Position numbers and translations under genes: made by a program. Positions 16,633 through 24,424 of a DNA stretch of 59,100 nt are shown in pieces. Where the stretch lies: contig JAUWYL010000004.1 in the NCBI GenBank assembly GCA_030615855.1, forward strand, positions 1-59,100, in the 5' to 3' direction. Numbering within the stretch: the first letter of the stretch is position 1; every line of letters begins with the position of its first letter. The notes under the pieces were generated by a model, which had not been told where the DNA came from, did no database searches, and saw only the letters and a program-made list of their open reading frames with translations. The stretch comes from a bacterium. Lineage in GTDB: Bacteria > UBP18 > UBA7526.

Positions 16633-17592
16633 TTACATCCGCCAGTCCAAAACATTTCCGCAAATCTGGCAATGAAAGCTATTTAAATTCATCCCCGCCC
16701 CGCAGCCTGGACAGGTTTTCTGATTATTTTTAGGTTCAGTAATTTCTCCCACTTCCTTTTTGTAAATCTCATAATAGTAGAGATGCTCCTTATTCATAAA
16801 CTTCACTGGATATCGCCTGTTTTTATGTTCAAACTCTTCATCCGGGATCTTTGAGGTAATAATCTCTCTTAATTTTCTCATACCCGAGCCATACTCCAAG
16901 GGTCTCTTATCCTGCCAGATAATCTTAGCAGGCAACATCTTCTTAAAAGCCTTGCGCAAAATCCATTTTCCCCATAAATTTCCGTTTTCTTCTTTAATCT
17001 TAAGTTCTACGGGTATCTTGAGGGAAAAGTCGATAAATTCTTTGTCCAGAAAGGGCTGTTTGACCTTAATATTAAAAAAACTACCCAACTCATTAGAACT
17101 AAATTGTAGCGAAGAAGATATTTTTTTAATGTATTTATCCAAATTTTCTATATCCTTCACCCCGCTCGTGCTTGCACGGGCGGGGTTCATGAAATCATAG
17201 CCGGCAAAGAGCTCATCGCTTCCATCGCCAGTCATTATCTCTTCCATTCCCATCCCCTTTGCTAATTTTAGGCCAAAGTAAACAACCAGGTCATTGGGGA
17301 TTGCCGGATCAAAGCTCTTAAGGATCCTTATTACATCTGGAATAGAATCTATCGCTTCATCTATACTCACCCTTCTGTGATAATGCTTTAGTTTTAAATT
17401 CTTGGCCACTAATCCAGCATATGAGATATCCTCTCCAAAGGATTCCAGGCTGACCGTGATGGCCTTCATATTGGGATTTAAAACCGCTAAGATACTGGTA
17501 TCCAATCCTCCAGAAAAGAGTAGCCCCTCTGCAGAATTCCGCCTGACAGCCTCTCTCAATTTTTTTCTTAGTTCGCTAGAGACTACTTTCAC
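16633..17592 (-). CDS. asparagine-synthase-like ATPase with C-terminal zinc ribbon
   Basis: The 319-aa protein has only the synthetase half of AsnB: PP-loop LLFSGGLDTSILAVL (27-33) and the GDGSDELFAGYDF motif (122-134). The N-terminal glutaminase domain with its Cys nucleophile is absent, so it should use free ammonia or another nucleophile. The tail has CPGCG and CQICG, a rubredoxin-like zinc ribbon. Residues about 136-144 (PARASTSGV) come from an inserted palindrome. It overlaps cobS by 4 nt. True substrate unknown. Confidence 0.82.
   Translation of the reverse strand: MKVVSSELRKKLREAVRRNSAEGLLFSGGLDTSILAVLNPNMKAITVSLESFGEDISYAGLVAKNLKLKHYHRRVSIDEAIDSIPDVIRILKSFDPAIPNDLVVYFGLKLAKGMGMEEIMTGDGSDELFAGYDFMNPARASTSGVKDIENLDKYIKKISSSLQFSSNELGSFFNIKVKQPFLDKEFIDFSLKIPVELKIKEENGNLWGKWILRKAFKKMLPAKIIWQDKRPLEYGSGMRKLREIITSKIPDEEFEHKNRRYPVKFMNKEHLYYYEIYKKEVGEITEPKNNQKTCPGCGAGMNLNSFHCQICGNVLDWRM
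17160..17188. repeat. CCCCGC palindrome inside the AsnB-like gene
   Basis: CCCCGCTCGTGC pairs with GCACGGGCGGGG (11 of 12) across a 2-nt loop and is followed by TTCA. The same head-and-tail design occurs at 21738-21794, 26549-26577 and 30400-30453. Confidence 0.85.
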
Positions 17593-18341
17593 AGAATTCC
17601 CTTGGTGAGATTAAAAAGTAAGAAAAGAATGAATAGGGTTCCCACTTCAATTATCTCGTTTACTGCTCCTAGGGTATCACCCGTCATTCCTCCAATCCTT
17701 TTAGAAATAAATCTCGTCAAAAGAAGGGTCAGAGCTAGAATGAAGAGGAATAGTTCCAGGCCCAAGATCTTTAAGAAACCTCCAGTAATTATTAAGGCAA
17801 TTAAACTGGCAACAATTAGCTCTTTTCTTCCACAATAATCAAGAAACGCCTTTCCTGTTCCTTTCTTCCGAGCATAAATAGATAAAGAAGAAGCGACCAC
17901 CATAGCCCATCTTCCCATAACAGGAAAGAGAAGTAGGGCCCCCCTCTTTATTTCTAAAGGCATCTCGTGGAGCAGGACTAACTTGAGCATTATTAAAGAG
18001 ACTACTCCCACTATGCCAAAAGCGCCCACCCGGCTATCCCTCATAATTTTTAGAATCTCTTCCTTCGTTTTTCCTCCAGAGAGTCCATCAATAGTATCGA
18101 TAAAGCCATCGATATGTAAGGCCCCGGTTAGAATGATTAAAGCAATGATAGTTAAGGCATCTGCTACTAAGGGAGCTAAAAGAATAGAGAATCCCCAGTT
18201 GACTAGAACTAAAATCCCACCTAAAATCAATCCCACAATCGGGAAATAGGCCATGGACTTTCCCAGTCTCTTCTCATCTTTAGGATATTTACCCACAGGA
18301 ACTCGAGTTAAAAATCGAAGAGCGATTAACAAATTTATCAT
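17589..18341 (-). CDS. cobS: adenosylcobinamide-GDP ribazoletransferase, CobS
   Basis: The 250-aa integral membrane protein begins LIALRFLTRVPVGKYP, typical of CobS. It has GALHIDGFIDTIDGLSGGKTKEEILKIMRDSRVGAFG, the metal-binding CDP-alcohol-transferase-like motif, and about six membrane segments. It joins alpha-ribazole (phosphate) to cobinamide-GDP. It has 4-nt overlaps with cobT upstream and the AsnB-like gene downstream. Confidence 0.95.
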   Translation of the reverse strand: MINLLIALRFLTRVPVGKYPKDEKRLGKSMAYFPIVGLILGGILVLVNWGFSILLAPLVADALTIIALIILTGALHIDGFIDTIDGLSGGKTKEEILKIMRDSRVGAFGIVGVVSLIMLKLVLLHEMPLEIKRGALLLFPVMGRWAMVVASSLSIYARKKGTGKAFLDYCGRKELIVASLIALIITGGFLKILGLELFLFILALTLLLTRFISKRIGGMTGDTLGAVNEIIEVGTLFILFLLFNLTKGIL

Positions 18342-19405
18342 TTTTCCTCTATACTTTTCGAGACTTCAGCAGATTCGAAGGTTGCCATCTCGGTCAATAT
18401 CTTCACTCCGACCTCAATGAGACTAATCCCTAAACAAGCGCCGGTTCCTTCGCCCAAGCGCATATCCAAGTCTAGCAAAGGTCGTAATCTCATCCTTTCC
18501 AAGATAGCCCTATGGCCTACCTCAACTGAAGAGTGGCTAGCGAAGATATAATCTTTTACTTTGGGTTCTAATTCGAAGGCGATCAATGCTCCAGCAGTAA
18601 CGATGAAACCATCAGTAACCACTGGTATCCTGTGAGCTGCTGCTGCCAGAAAGGAACCGGCCAATCCTCCGATCTCGAAGCCCCCTACCTTGGCCAAGAC
18701 ATCTATGGGATCCTTTGGATTAGGTCTATTTAATTTGATAGCCCTCTTTATTACCTTTATCTTATTTTCAAATATTCCATCATTTATTCCTGTTCCCCGA
18801 CCAGTAACCTCTTCTACTGGCCTACCAGTAATGACTGCCGTGACAGCGCTTGAGGGCGTAGTATTCCCTATCCCCATGTCTCCTAAGCCCAGGATGTCGA
18901 TTCCCTTCTTATACTCTTCCTCAAATACCTCTATTCCGGCCTCAATAGACTCTATTGCCTCTTCCCTGGTCATGGCCGGCCCCTTGGCCATATTCTTTGT
19001 CCCATACTCTATCTTTTTAATTTTTAATTTTTCATTTTTCATTTTTAATTCGCTAGCTACCCCCATATCTACAACTATTACTCTTGCTCCTATATGGCGG
19101 GCTAAGACATTTATTCCCGCTCTTCCCCGTATGAAGTTATAGACCATCTGGGGGGTTACTTCTTGGGGGAAGGCGCTTACTCCTTCTTTAACTACTCCAT
19201 GGTCTCCGGCCATAGTGAAGATAACTTTGTTCTTAAAGGAAGGGTTCTTTTCCCCAGTAATTCCTACTACTTTCTTGGCCAATTCTTCTAACCTTCCCAG
19301 AGAATCTTGTGGCTTAGTCAGATTATCTAGTCTCTTTTGAGCCTCTACCATTAGTTTCTTATCAACTGGCCCTATTCTTTTGATTATTTCTTCAATCCTT
19401 CCCAT
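18338..19405 (-). CDS. cobT: nicotinate-nucleotide-dimethylbenzimidazole phosphoribosyltransferase, CobT
   Basis: The 355-aa protein has LTKPQDSLGRLEELA, FTMAGDHGVVKEGVSAFPQEVT, GLGDMGIGNTTPSSAV and the catalytic-Glu region LDLDMRLGEGTGACLG, all standard for CobT. It makes alpha-ribazole phosphate from a lower-ligand base. No lower-ligand synthesis gene (bluB, bza) is in the window. Residues about 119-132 (ELKMKNEKLKIKKI) fall on a TTTTTAA heptamer tract, though total length there stays near normal. Confidence 0.95.
   Translation of the reverse strand: MGRIEEIIKRIGPVDKKLMVEAQKRLDNLTKPQDSLGRLEELAKKVVGITGEKNPSFKNKVIFTMAGDHGVVKEGVSAFPQEVTPQMVYNFIRGRAGINVLARHIGARVIVVDMGVASELKMKNEKLKIKKIEYGTKNMAKGPAMTREEAIESIEAGIEVFEEEYKKGIDILGLGDMGIGNTTPSSAVTAVITGRPVEEVTGRGTGINDGIFENKIKVIKRAIKLNRPNPKDPIDVLAKVGGFEIGGLAGSFLAAAAHRIPVVTDGFIVTAGALIAFELEPKVKDYIFASHSSVEVGHRAILERMRLRPLLDLDMRLGEGTGACLGISLIEVGVKILTEMATFESAEVSKSIEEK
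19014..19052. repeat. AT-rich heptamer tract inside cobT
   Basis: TTTTTAA, TTTTTAA, TTTTTCA, TTTTTCA, TTTTTAA follow one another with a 7-bp period, in frame in cobT. Related tracts fill 19945-19995 and 42189-42330. Confidence 0.7.
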
Positions 19406-19410
19406 TTACA

Positions 19411-19926
19411 TCACCCCTTCACTTTTACTGGAATTCCAGATACCACCAGATAGACTTCATCTGCTGCCTGGGCGACTATCTGGTTTGCTCTGCCTGCTAT
19501 ATCTCTAAACCTTCGGGCTAATTTGTTATCCGGTATAATCCCCATTCCTACTTCGTTAGAGACTATCAAAACGGTTGCCTTAATCTCTCTTATTTTGTTT
19601 ACCAGTTGCCTAATTTCTTTTAAAACATCCTTTCTACCGCTCAATAATAAATTAGAAATTAAGAGGGTGAGGCAGTCTAAGAGAATGACCTCACTCTTTT
19701 CTGCTATTCGGGATAATACTTCAGTAATATTCTTCTCCTTCTCTACTGTTCTCCAGTGAGAAGGACGATTCTTTCGATGAATCTTTATCCGCAGTTCCAT
19801 CTCCTTATCTCTTGCTTGGGCAGTAGCAATATAGGTCACTTTCTTACTTAACCTATTGGCCAACTTCTGGGCGAAAGTGCTCTTGCCGCTCCTCGCTCCT
19901 CCAGTAATGAATATTAACCTTCCCAT
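19411..19926 (-). CDS. cobU: adenosylcobinamide kinase / guanylyltransferase, CobU
   Basis: The 171-aa protein has the P-loop FITGGARSGKSTFAQKLA at its N-terminus, VTYIATAQARDKEM, and VSNEVGMGIIPDNKLARRFRDIAGRANQ, the classical CobU set. It phosphorylates cobinamide and transfers GMP to give cobinamide-GDP. It is the first gene of the long salvage operon. GAGGT precedes the ATG, about 80 nt after the riboswitch terminators. Confidence 0.95.
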   Translation of the reverse strand: MGRLIFITGGARSGKSTFAQKLANRLSKKVTYIATAQARDKEMELRIKIHRKNRPSHWRTVEKEKNITEVLSRIAEKSEVILLDCLTLLISNLLLSGRKDVLKEIRQLVNKIREIKATVLIVSNEVGMGIIPDNKLARRFRDIAGRANQIVAQAADEVYLVVSGIPVKVKG

Positions 19927-20006
19927 CTTTACCTCGCTTCGCTCGGAGTTAACAGTTTACAGTTAAAATTAAAAATGAAAGATTAAAAGATTTTTATTCG
20001 TGTCAT

Positions 20007-20043
20007 AAAAAAATCCTCAAGGCCTTCTTGAAGGAACCTTGAG
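20007..20043 (-). terminator. second of two tandem terminators before cobU
   Basis: CTCAAGG/CCTTGAG plus an inner CCTTC/GAAGG form a strong stem with a 2-nt bulge. It is followed on the minus strand by a run of seven T. It lies between the riboswitch and cobU. Confidence 0.85.
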
Positions 20044-20046
20044 AAT

Positions 20047-20086
20047 AAAAAAAGTACTTCAACCTTCCCTCGAAGGCCAGTTACTT
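20047..20086 (-). terminator. first of two tandem terminators, directly after the aptamer
   Basis: CCTTC-GAGG-GAAGG, extended by GTA..CT/AG..TAC, is followed by seven T on the minus strand. It begins a few nt after the aptamer closing stem and is the natural expression platform. Confidence 0.75.
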
Positions 20087-20088
20087 CA

Positions 20089-20267
20089 GTATCCAGTGAG
20101 GTTTCCTGGCTCTCCCGCACCTTTGGCTAACCTTCCCTCCCGACTTAAAGCGAGAAGTGGTATTATTGCTTCCGAGCATATGCCAAAGGCACAACCTTTT
20201 AAAAAGGTGCAGGATTACAGTGGCGGGGCCACTCCGGTTTCTCACCGGATTCCCTCCACCTGGATAC
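20089..20267 (-). promoter_or_regulatory. cobalamin riboswitch (cobU leader)
   Basis: Closing stem GUAUCCAG/CUGGAUAC, GGGAAUCCGGUGAGAAACCG, core GGCCCCGCCACUGUAAUCC and the 3' GAGCCAGGAAACCU element define a cobalamin aptamer on the minus strand. With terminators downstream it should repress transcription of the cobU-btuD operon when adenosylcobalamin or a related corrinoid is bound. Confidence 0.97.
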
Positions 20268-20291
20268 TTACTAGATTTAGTTACTAAATCT

Positions 20292-20320
20292 AGTTTAACC
20301 TATTATTTCTCGTTTGTCAA
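20292..20320 (-). promoter_or_regulatory. sigma-70 promoter of the cobU operon
   Basis: TTGACA (20320-20315), a 17-nt spacer and TAAACT (20297-20292) on the minus strand, about 25 nt before the aptamer. It overlaps the 3' end of the cobC gene. Confidence 0.8.
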
Positions 20321-20932
20321 ATTTTTTATTGGGTGGGAGGTATTATTCTGGAGCAAAACCTCTGCTTCATTGCTTTGATACTCGATAATGGAGATTCCTC
20401 CATTACTGGTGATCGTCTTCCACCAATCGTCAAGTCCCAAACCCAAGGCATCCATGAGGATGATACGAATCGGCCCCCCATGGGTGACAATGGCTACCCT
20501 TTGATTGGGGTAAGTGCTAATAATTTTCTTTATTGTAGTCCTGGTACGTTCTGCTAATTCCTGGATGCTTTCTCCCCCGGGAATCTTAATCTTAGAGGGC
20601 TCTCTCTCCCATTCATCAAGAAGCCCTCTCCACTTCCTTTGAATTTCGTCATGCGTCTTCCCTTCCCAATCACCGAAGTCGATCTCCCTTAACTGGGGAA
20701 GGATATTTATCTTCAAGGAGTGATAACGATTTATAGCCTTTGCTGTATACTCTGTTCTTTTTAGGTCGCTGGAGTAAATGGCATCTAAGGGTTCGTTTCT
20801 TAACCTCAGGGCGATCTTCTCTGTCTGCCTCTTCCCCTTTCTTGTCAAGGGCGTATCCCTATGCCCCTGATACCTTCTATCCCTATTGTAAGGCGTTTCT
20901 CCATGTCTTATCAAAATTAAGGTAGTGCTCAT
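20303..20932 (-). CDS. cobC: alpha-ribazole phosphatase / histidine phosphatase, CobC-like
   Basis: The 209-aa protein has the catalytic LIRHGETPYNRDRRYQG, a second-shell IVTHGGPIRIIL and IDFGDWEGKT, a phosphoglycerate-mutase-like phosphatase. It sits just upstream of the cobU promoter, which suggests CobC, removing the 5' phosphate in lower-ligand assembly. The family is broad, so the substrate is inferred. It overlaps the PHP gene by 4 nt and lies outside riboswitch control. Confidence 0.8.
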   Translation of the reverse strand: MSTTLILIRHGETPYNRDRRYQGHRDTPLTRKGKRQTEKIALRLRNEPLDAIYSSDLKRTEYTAKAINRYHSLKINILPQLREIDFGDWEGKTHDEIQRKWRGLLDEWEREPSKIKIPGGESIQELAERTRTTIKKIISTYPNQRVAIVTHGGPIRIILMDALGLGLDDWWKTITSNGGISIIEYQSNEAEVLLQNNTSHPIKNLTNEK

Positions 20933-21810
20933 AGCTTCGCCTTTGCTTCCTTCAATTTTTCTACGATCTCATAGGGGGCCTTCACTCTTCCCAAGCGTAT
21001 CTCTCCTTTGGCCTTTCCATGGCAGTCACTTCCCCCGGTAACTAAGAGACCATACTTCTTCGCCAGACTTATGTAATAACGAGCGACAGAAGGAGGGTTT
21101 ATGACATCATAGGCTTCCAGGCCCATAAGACCATTCTTTACCAATTGTGGGATGAGCTCATCGACCTTTGTCCCTGCAGGGTGGGCAAGAACTGGGATTC
21201 CACCTGCTTTCAAGATGATATCTATAGCCTCAGAAGGCCTCAGTTTATACTTAGGAACAGAGACTGGGCCTCCGCTTCCCAAATACCTCCAGGCGCCCTC
21301 AGGAATATTTGAAGCATATTCTTTCTCTACTAGAACCTGAGCGATGTGAGGTTTACCGATGGAGCCCTTTCCGGCGATCTCTTCCACCCTTCCGAAGTCA
21401 ATTTCCATTCCTAAACTTTTTAGCCTTTTGACCATCTCCTTTGCTCTCTCATATCTCGCTTTCCTGAAAAGGGCTAGTTTCTTCTGGAATTCTTCATCCT
21501 CACAATCAATATAGTAGCCCAGGATGTGAACCTCCTTCTTCCCGTAATCGCTGGAAAGCTCCACCCCAGGCACTACCTCTAATCGGTACTTAGAGGCTGT
21601 CCTCTGGGCTATCTCGATTCCATCTGTGACATCATGGTCCGTTATCCCTATCGCTACCAATCCCTCTTTGTGAGCGTACTCTATTACTTCTTTGGGAGTA
21701 AGTGCTCCATCTGAGATGGTGGTATGAATGTGAAGGTCAACCCCGCCCCTTTTACTTTGGGGTATTTCTTTAAAGTAGAAAGGGGCGGGGTCAACGTATT
21801 TTTCGGGCAT
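20929..21810 (-). CDS. PHP-domain phosphoesterase (YciV/RNase AM-like)
   Basis: The 293-aa protein carries PHP metal motifs: VDLHIHTTISDG, GITDHDVTDG, VELSSDY, LAHPAGT and GGSDCHG. This order matches YciV-type 5'-3' exonucleases/nucleotidases. The usual start would be near VDLHIH. Here about 22 extra residues (VDPAPFYFKEIPQSKRGG) are encoded by an imperfect palindrome, and no start codon exists between it and the core, so the extension is probably translated. It is coupled to cobC. Confidence 0.85.
   Translation of the reverse strand: MPEKYVDPAPFYFKEIPQSKRGGVDLHIHTTISDGALTPKEVIEYAHKEGLVAIGITDHDVTDGIEIAQRTASKYRLEVVPGVELSSDYGKKEVHILGYYIDCEDEEFQKKLALFRKARYERAKEMVKRLKSLGMEIDFGRVEEIAGKGSIGKPHIAQVLVEKEYASNIPEGAWRYLGSGGPVSVPKYKLRPSEAIDIILKAGGIPVLAHPAGTKVDELIPQLVKNGLMGLEAYDVINPPSVARYYISLAKKYGLLVTGGSDCHGKAKGEIRLGRVKAPYEIVEKLKEAKAKL
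21738..21794. repeat. long imperfect palindrome at the 5' end of the PHP gene
   Basis: TCAACCCCGCCCC...TTTACTTT mirrors AAAGTAGAAAGGGGCGGGGT. Arms are about 20 nt and a short middle separates them. It belongs to the CCCCGC...GCGGGG(T) family and codes for the N-terminal extension. Confidence 0.8.
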
Positions 21811-21821
21811 AATATTTTCTT

Positions 21822-21990
21822 ATAGAGAATTTCCAATATCCCCGCCGAAGGCGAGGCTCGCCAAGGGCGGCAATACCCAATTTCCAATGATTTCGGATTG
21901 ATCATTTGGCATTTAAGTAGTTTGGTCCGACCATCCGTTTTTACCGGATGGACGGATAGAAATTGGAAATTAGCAATTAGAAATTCGCTG
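21822..21990. repeat. intergenic repeat cluster between nusB and the PHP gene
   Basis: The gap holds GGAAATT-type heptamers (TTTCCAATTT, GAAATTGGAAATT), a CCGCC..GGCGG palindrome near 21842-21871, and an inverted repeat CCATCCG/CGGATGG at 21931-21951. The same wording recurs at 45985-46025. No gene is seen. Confidence 0.7.
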
Positions 21991-22010
21991 TTTCTCCTTT
22001 TCTTACCTGC

Positions 22011-22430
22011 TCACTTTCTTAGTTTCTTATTTTTTTCGTGGGCTATTCTATCGAGGAGGGCATTGACGAACTGGCTCGACTTCTCTGTGGAAAATTTCTT
22101 GGCTAATTCTACCGCTTCATTCAGACTTACCTTAACGGGGATATCCGGGCAGTAAAGAATCTCGTAGGCTCCTAAGCGCAGGATATTTCTATCCACAGTG
22201 GGCATCCTCTTCATCTCCCAGTGTTCGGCATAGCAAGCTATCTTTTCATCAATGGCCTTGATATTCTCCCAAGTGCCCTCGACTAATCTATTGGCAAAGT
22301 CCTTTATCTCTCTTGGGTGTCTGTGGAGAAACCAAAAGGTCTCTAAGGCTTCTTTTAGATTCTCCTGGCCACTATCCAGCTGGAAGAGAATCTGTAAAGC
22401 CAGCTCTCTCGCTTTTCGGCGTCTACCCAT
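22011..22430 (-). CDS. nusB: transcription antitermination factor NusB
   Basis: About 139 aa, starting MGRRRKARELALQILFQLD, with DRNILRLGAYEILY and PVKVSLNEAVELAKKFSTEKSSQFVNALLDRIA, the canonical NusB. It binds boxA RNA with NusE in rRNA antitermination. The usual ribH-nusB neighbourhood is kept. ATG at 22430 with GGGAG is chosen over the track's TTG at 22433. Confidence 0.96.
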   Translation of the reverse strand: MGRRRKARELALQILFQLDSGQENLKEALETFWFLHRHPREIKDFANRLVEGTWENIKAIDEKIACYAEHWEMKRMPTVDRNILRLGAYEILYCPDIPVKVSLNEAVELAKKFSTEKSSQFVNALLDRIAHEKNKKLRK

Positions 22431-22441
22431 CAATTTCTCCC

Positions 22442-22505
22442 GTGGTTACTAACAGTTAATATCAGTTAATAGTGGTTAATATCAGTTACTCTATTCACTG
22501 CAACT
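22442..22505. repeat. degenerate AACAGTTAAT-type tandem tract
   Basis: GTTAAT/CAGTTA units recur with 7-8 nt spacing between ribH and nusB. No gene is present. Confidence 0.6.
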
Positions 22506-22555
22506 GATTTTAATCGTTGATAACATTTTTAACCGATATTAACTTTTTTTCGTTC

Positions 22556-23026
22556 TTACTTTTTCAGTTGGGCGAAGAGGTCTGCCATCTCGATGGCGGT
22601 GATGGCTGCATCCCGTCCTCTATTGCCTTCCTTTGTTCCTGCTCTCTCAATGGCCTGCTCTATGGAGTCTGCAGTGATTACTCCAAAGATGACAGGAACT
22701 CCGGTAGCAAGGCTGGTAGAGGCCACCCCCTTTGCCACCTCACTTGCCACATACTCAAAGTGGGGGGTAGTTCCCCGGATGATGGCCCCAAGACAGATCA
22801 CGGCATCAAACTTTTTGCTCTTGGCCAGCCTGCTTGCTGCATAGGGAATCTCAAAGGAGCCCGACACCCTGGCCACGGTAATATCTTTCTCATCTGCTCC
22901 ATGGCGCAAAAGGCCATCCAGCGCTCCTTCTAAGAGTCGCTCGCTGACAAACTCGTTGAACCTGGCTACTACTATACCAAATCTTTTCCCTTTTGCCAAG
23001 ACTTTTCCTTCATAGGTCTTTGTCAT
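22556..23026 (-). CDS. ribH: 6,7-dimethyl-8-ribityllumazine synthase
   Basis: About 156 aa with [60 protein letters not shown] and [24 protein letters not shown], a full lumazine synthase. It condenses the RibBA and RibD products. ATG at 23026, 8 nt after AAGGAGG, is preferred to the GTG in the track. It is followed by nusB. Confidence 0.97.
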   Translation of the reverse strand: MTKTYEGKVLAKGKRFGIVVARFNEFVSERLLEGALDGLLRHGADEKDITVARVSGSFEIPYAASRLAKSKKFDAVICLGAIIRGTTPHFEYVASEVAKGVASTSLATGVPVIFGVITADSIEQAIERAGTKEGNRGRDAAITAIEMADLFAQLKK

Positions 23027-23076
23027 TTTTCTCACCTCCTTCTAACACAGATTTACACAGATAGATTATAGATTAC

Positions 23077-23099
23077 AGGATGCACTTCGTTAGCATCCT
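23077..23099. repeat. REP-like palindrome upstream of ribH
   Basis: AGGATGC-ACTTCGTTA-GCATCCT, a perfect 7-bp stem. It shares the core design of 8945-8967. Flanking DNA (23040-23215) holds ACACAGATT-type repeats and an 8-bp CTACTTTC tract; no gene is seen. Confidence 0.75.
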
Positions 23100-23213
23100 A
23101 GAGAGCATAAATAGTTAAGCATTGTCACAGATCACAGATAATTGCTAATTTTGCATTTTTATTTTGCATTGATTCTACTTTTTTACTTTCCTACTTTCCT
23201 ACTCTCCTACTTT

Positions 23214-24419
23214 TTACTTATCCAGTTTTAGAATGTGTCCTAATTTTTCCTTCTTCGTCTTTAGATACTTTTTGCTTATTCTCATTGTTTTAATTTCGAT
23301 GGGGACTCTCTTTATTATTTTCAAACCATATCCCTCCAGGCCCACGATCTTCCTTGGATTATTGGTTAAAAGTCTAATGCTCTTAAGTCCCAGGTCCACT
23401 AAGATCTGGGCTCCGATCCCATAATCCCTCAAGTCTGGCTTGAATCCCAGTTCGATATTTGCCTCTATGGTATCCTTTCCCTCATCCTGTAAGCGATAAG
23501 CTCTCAACTTATTTATTAAACCAATCCCCCTTCCCTCCTGATGCATGTAGAGTAATACCCCGCACTTCTCTCTTGCTATGGCTTTCAACGCTGCCTCAAG
23601 CTGTGCCCCGCAATCGCATCTCAGGGATCTGAAGACATCGCCCGTCAGGCATCTAGAATGAACCCGAACCAGGACATCCTTCCTTTTCTTAATATCCCCC
23701 ATAACCAAGGCAATGTGATGCTCTCTATCCAGGATGCTCTCATATAATATTCCTCGGAAATCTCCATATTGAGTGGGTAGTTCAAAGTCAACGATCCTTT
23801 TCACCAATTTTTCTTTTCTCCGGCGGAATTCAATTAAATCGGCGATAGTCACAATCTTCAGGTTATGTTTTTTAGCGAGTCCTCTTAGCTCCGGTAATCG
23901 GGCCATGGTCCCATCGGAAGCCAAGATCTCACAGATTACTCCCGCAGGATATAGTCCGGCCAATCTTGCTAAGTCCACTGCTGCCTCAGTATGGCCGGCC
24001 CGGGCCAGGACCCCTCCCTCCCTATAGCGCAGAGGAAGGACATGCCCCGGTCGGGCGAGATCCTCTGATTTTGTTTTGGGATTTAAGACCGTTCTTATGG
24101 TTGTTGCTCGATCATGAGCCGAGATGCCAGTAGTGGTTCCCTCCTTAGCGTCTATGGATACCGTGAAGGCTGTTCCCAAGAGACTAGTGTTCTCCGGCTC
24201 CATTAATGAGATATTGAGTTCCTCTAGTCTTTCTCCAATGATGGGAAGGCAGATTAATCCCCGGGCATATTTTGCCATGAAGTTAATCGTCTTTGGAGTC
24301 ACCTTCTCTGCCGCCAGGACAAGGTCCCCCTCGTTCTCCCGGCTTTCATCATCTAAGACGATGATCATCTTCCCTTTTCTAATCTCTCTTATTGCTTCCT
24401 CTATTGAATCGAACTTCAT
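23214..24419 (-). CDS. ribBA: bifunctional DHBP synthase / GTP cyclohydrolase II
   Basis: About 401 aa in two domains. The N-terminal half is RibB ([47 protein letters not shown]). The C-terminal half is RibA ([25 protein letters not shown] with the zinc Cys set, and [16 protein letters not shown]). It feeds both branches of riboflavin synthesis. The start at 24419 follows GAGGTGAAAGGA; the track's GTG at 24428 is an alternative that overlaps ribE. Confidence 0.97.
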   Translation of the reverse strand: MKFDSIEEAIREIRKGKMIIVLDDESRENEGDLVLAAEKVTPKTINFMAKYARGLICLPIIGERLEELNISLMEPENTSLLGTAFTVSIDAKEGTTTGISAHDRATTIRTVLNPKTKSEDLARPGHVLPLRYREGGVLARAGHTEAAVDLARLAGLYPAGVICEILASDGTMARLPELRGLAKKHNLKIVTIADLIEFRRRKEKLVKRIVDFELPTQYGDFRGILYESILDREHHIALVMGDIKKRKDVLVRVHSRCLTGDVFRSLRCDCGAQLEAALKAIAREKCGVLLYMHQEGRGIGLINKLRAYRLQDEGKDTIEANIELGFKPDLRDYGIGAQILVDLGLKSIRLLTNNPRKIVGLEGYGLKIIKRVPIEIKTMRISKKYLKTKKEKLGHILKLDK

Positions 24420-24424
24420 TCCTT

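Noticed and set aside
22517-22933. 138-aa plus-strand ORF opposite ribH
   Set aside because: It is fully antisense to the canonical lumazine synthase gene and resembles no family.
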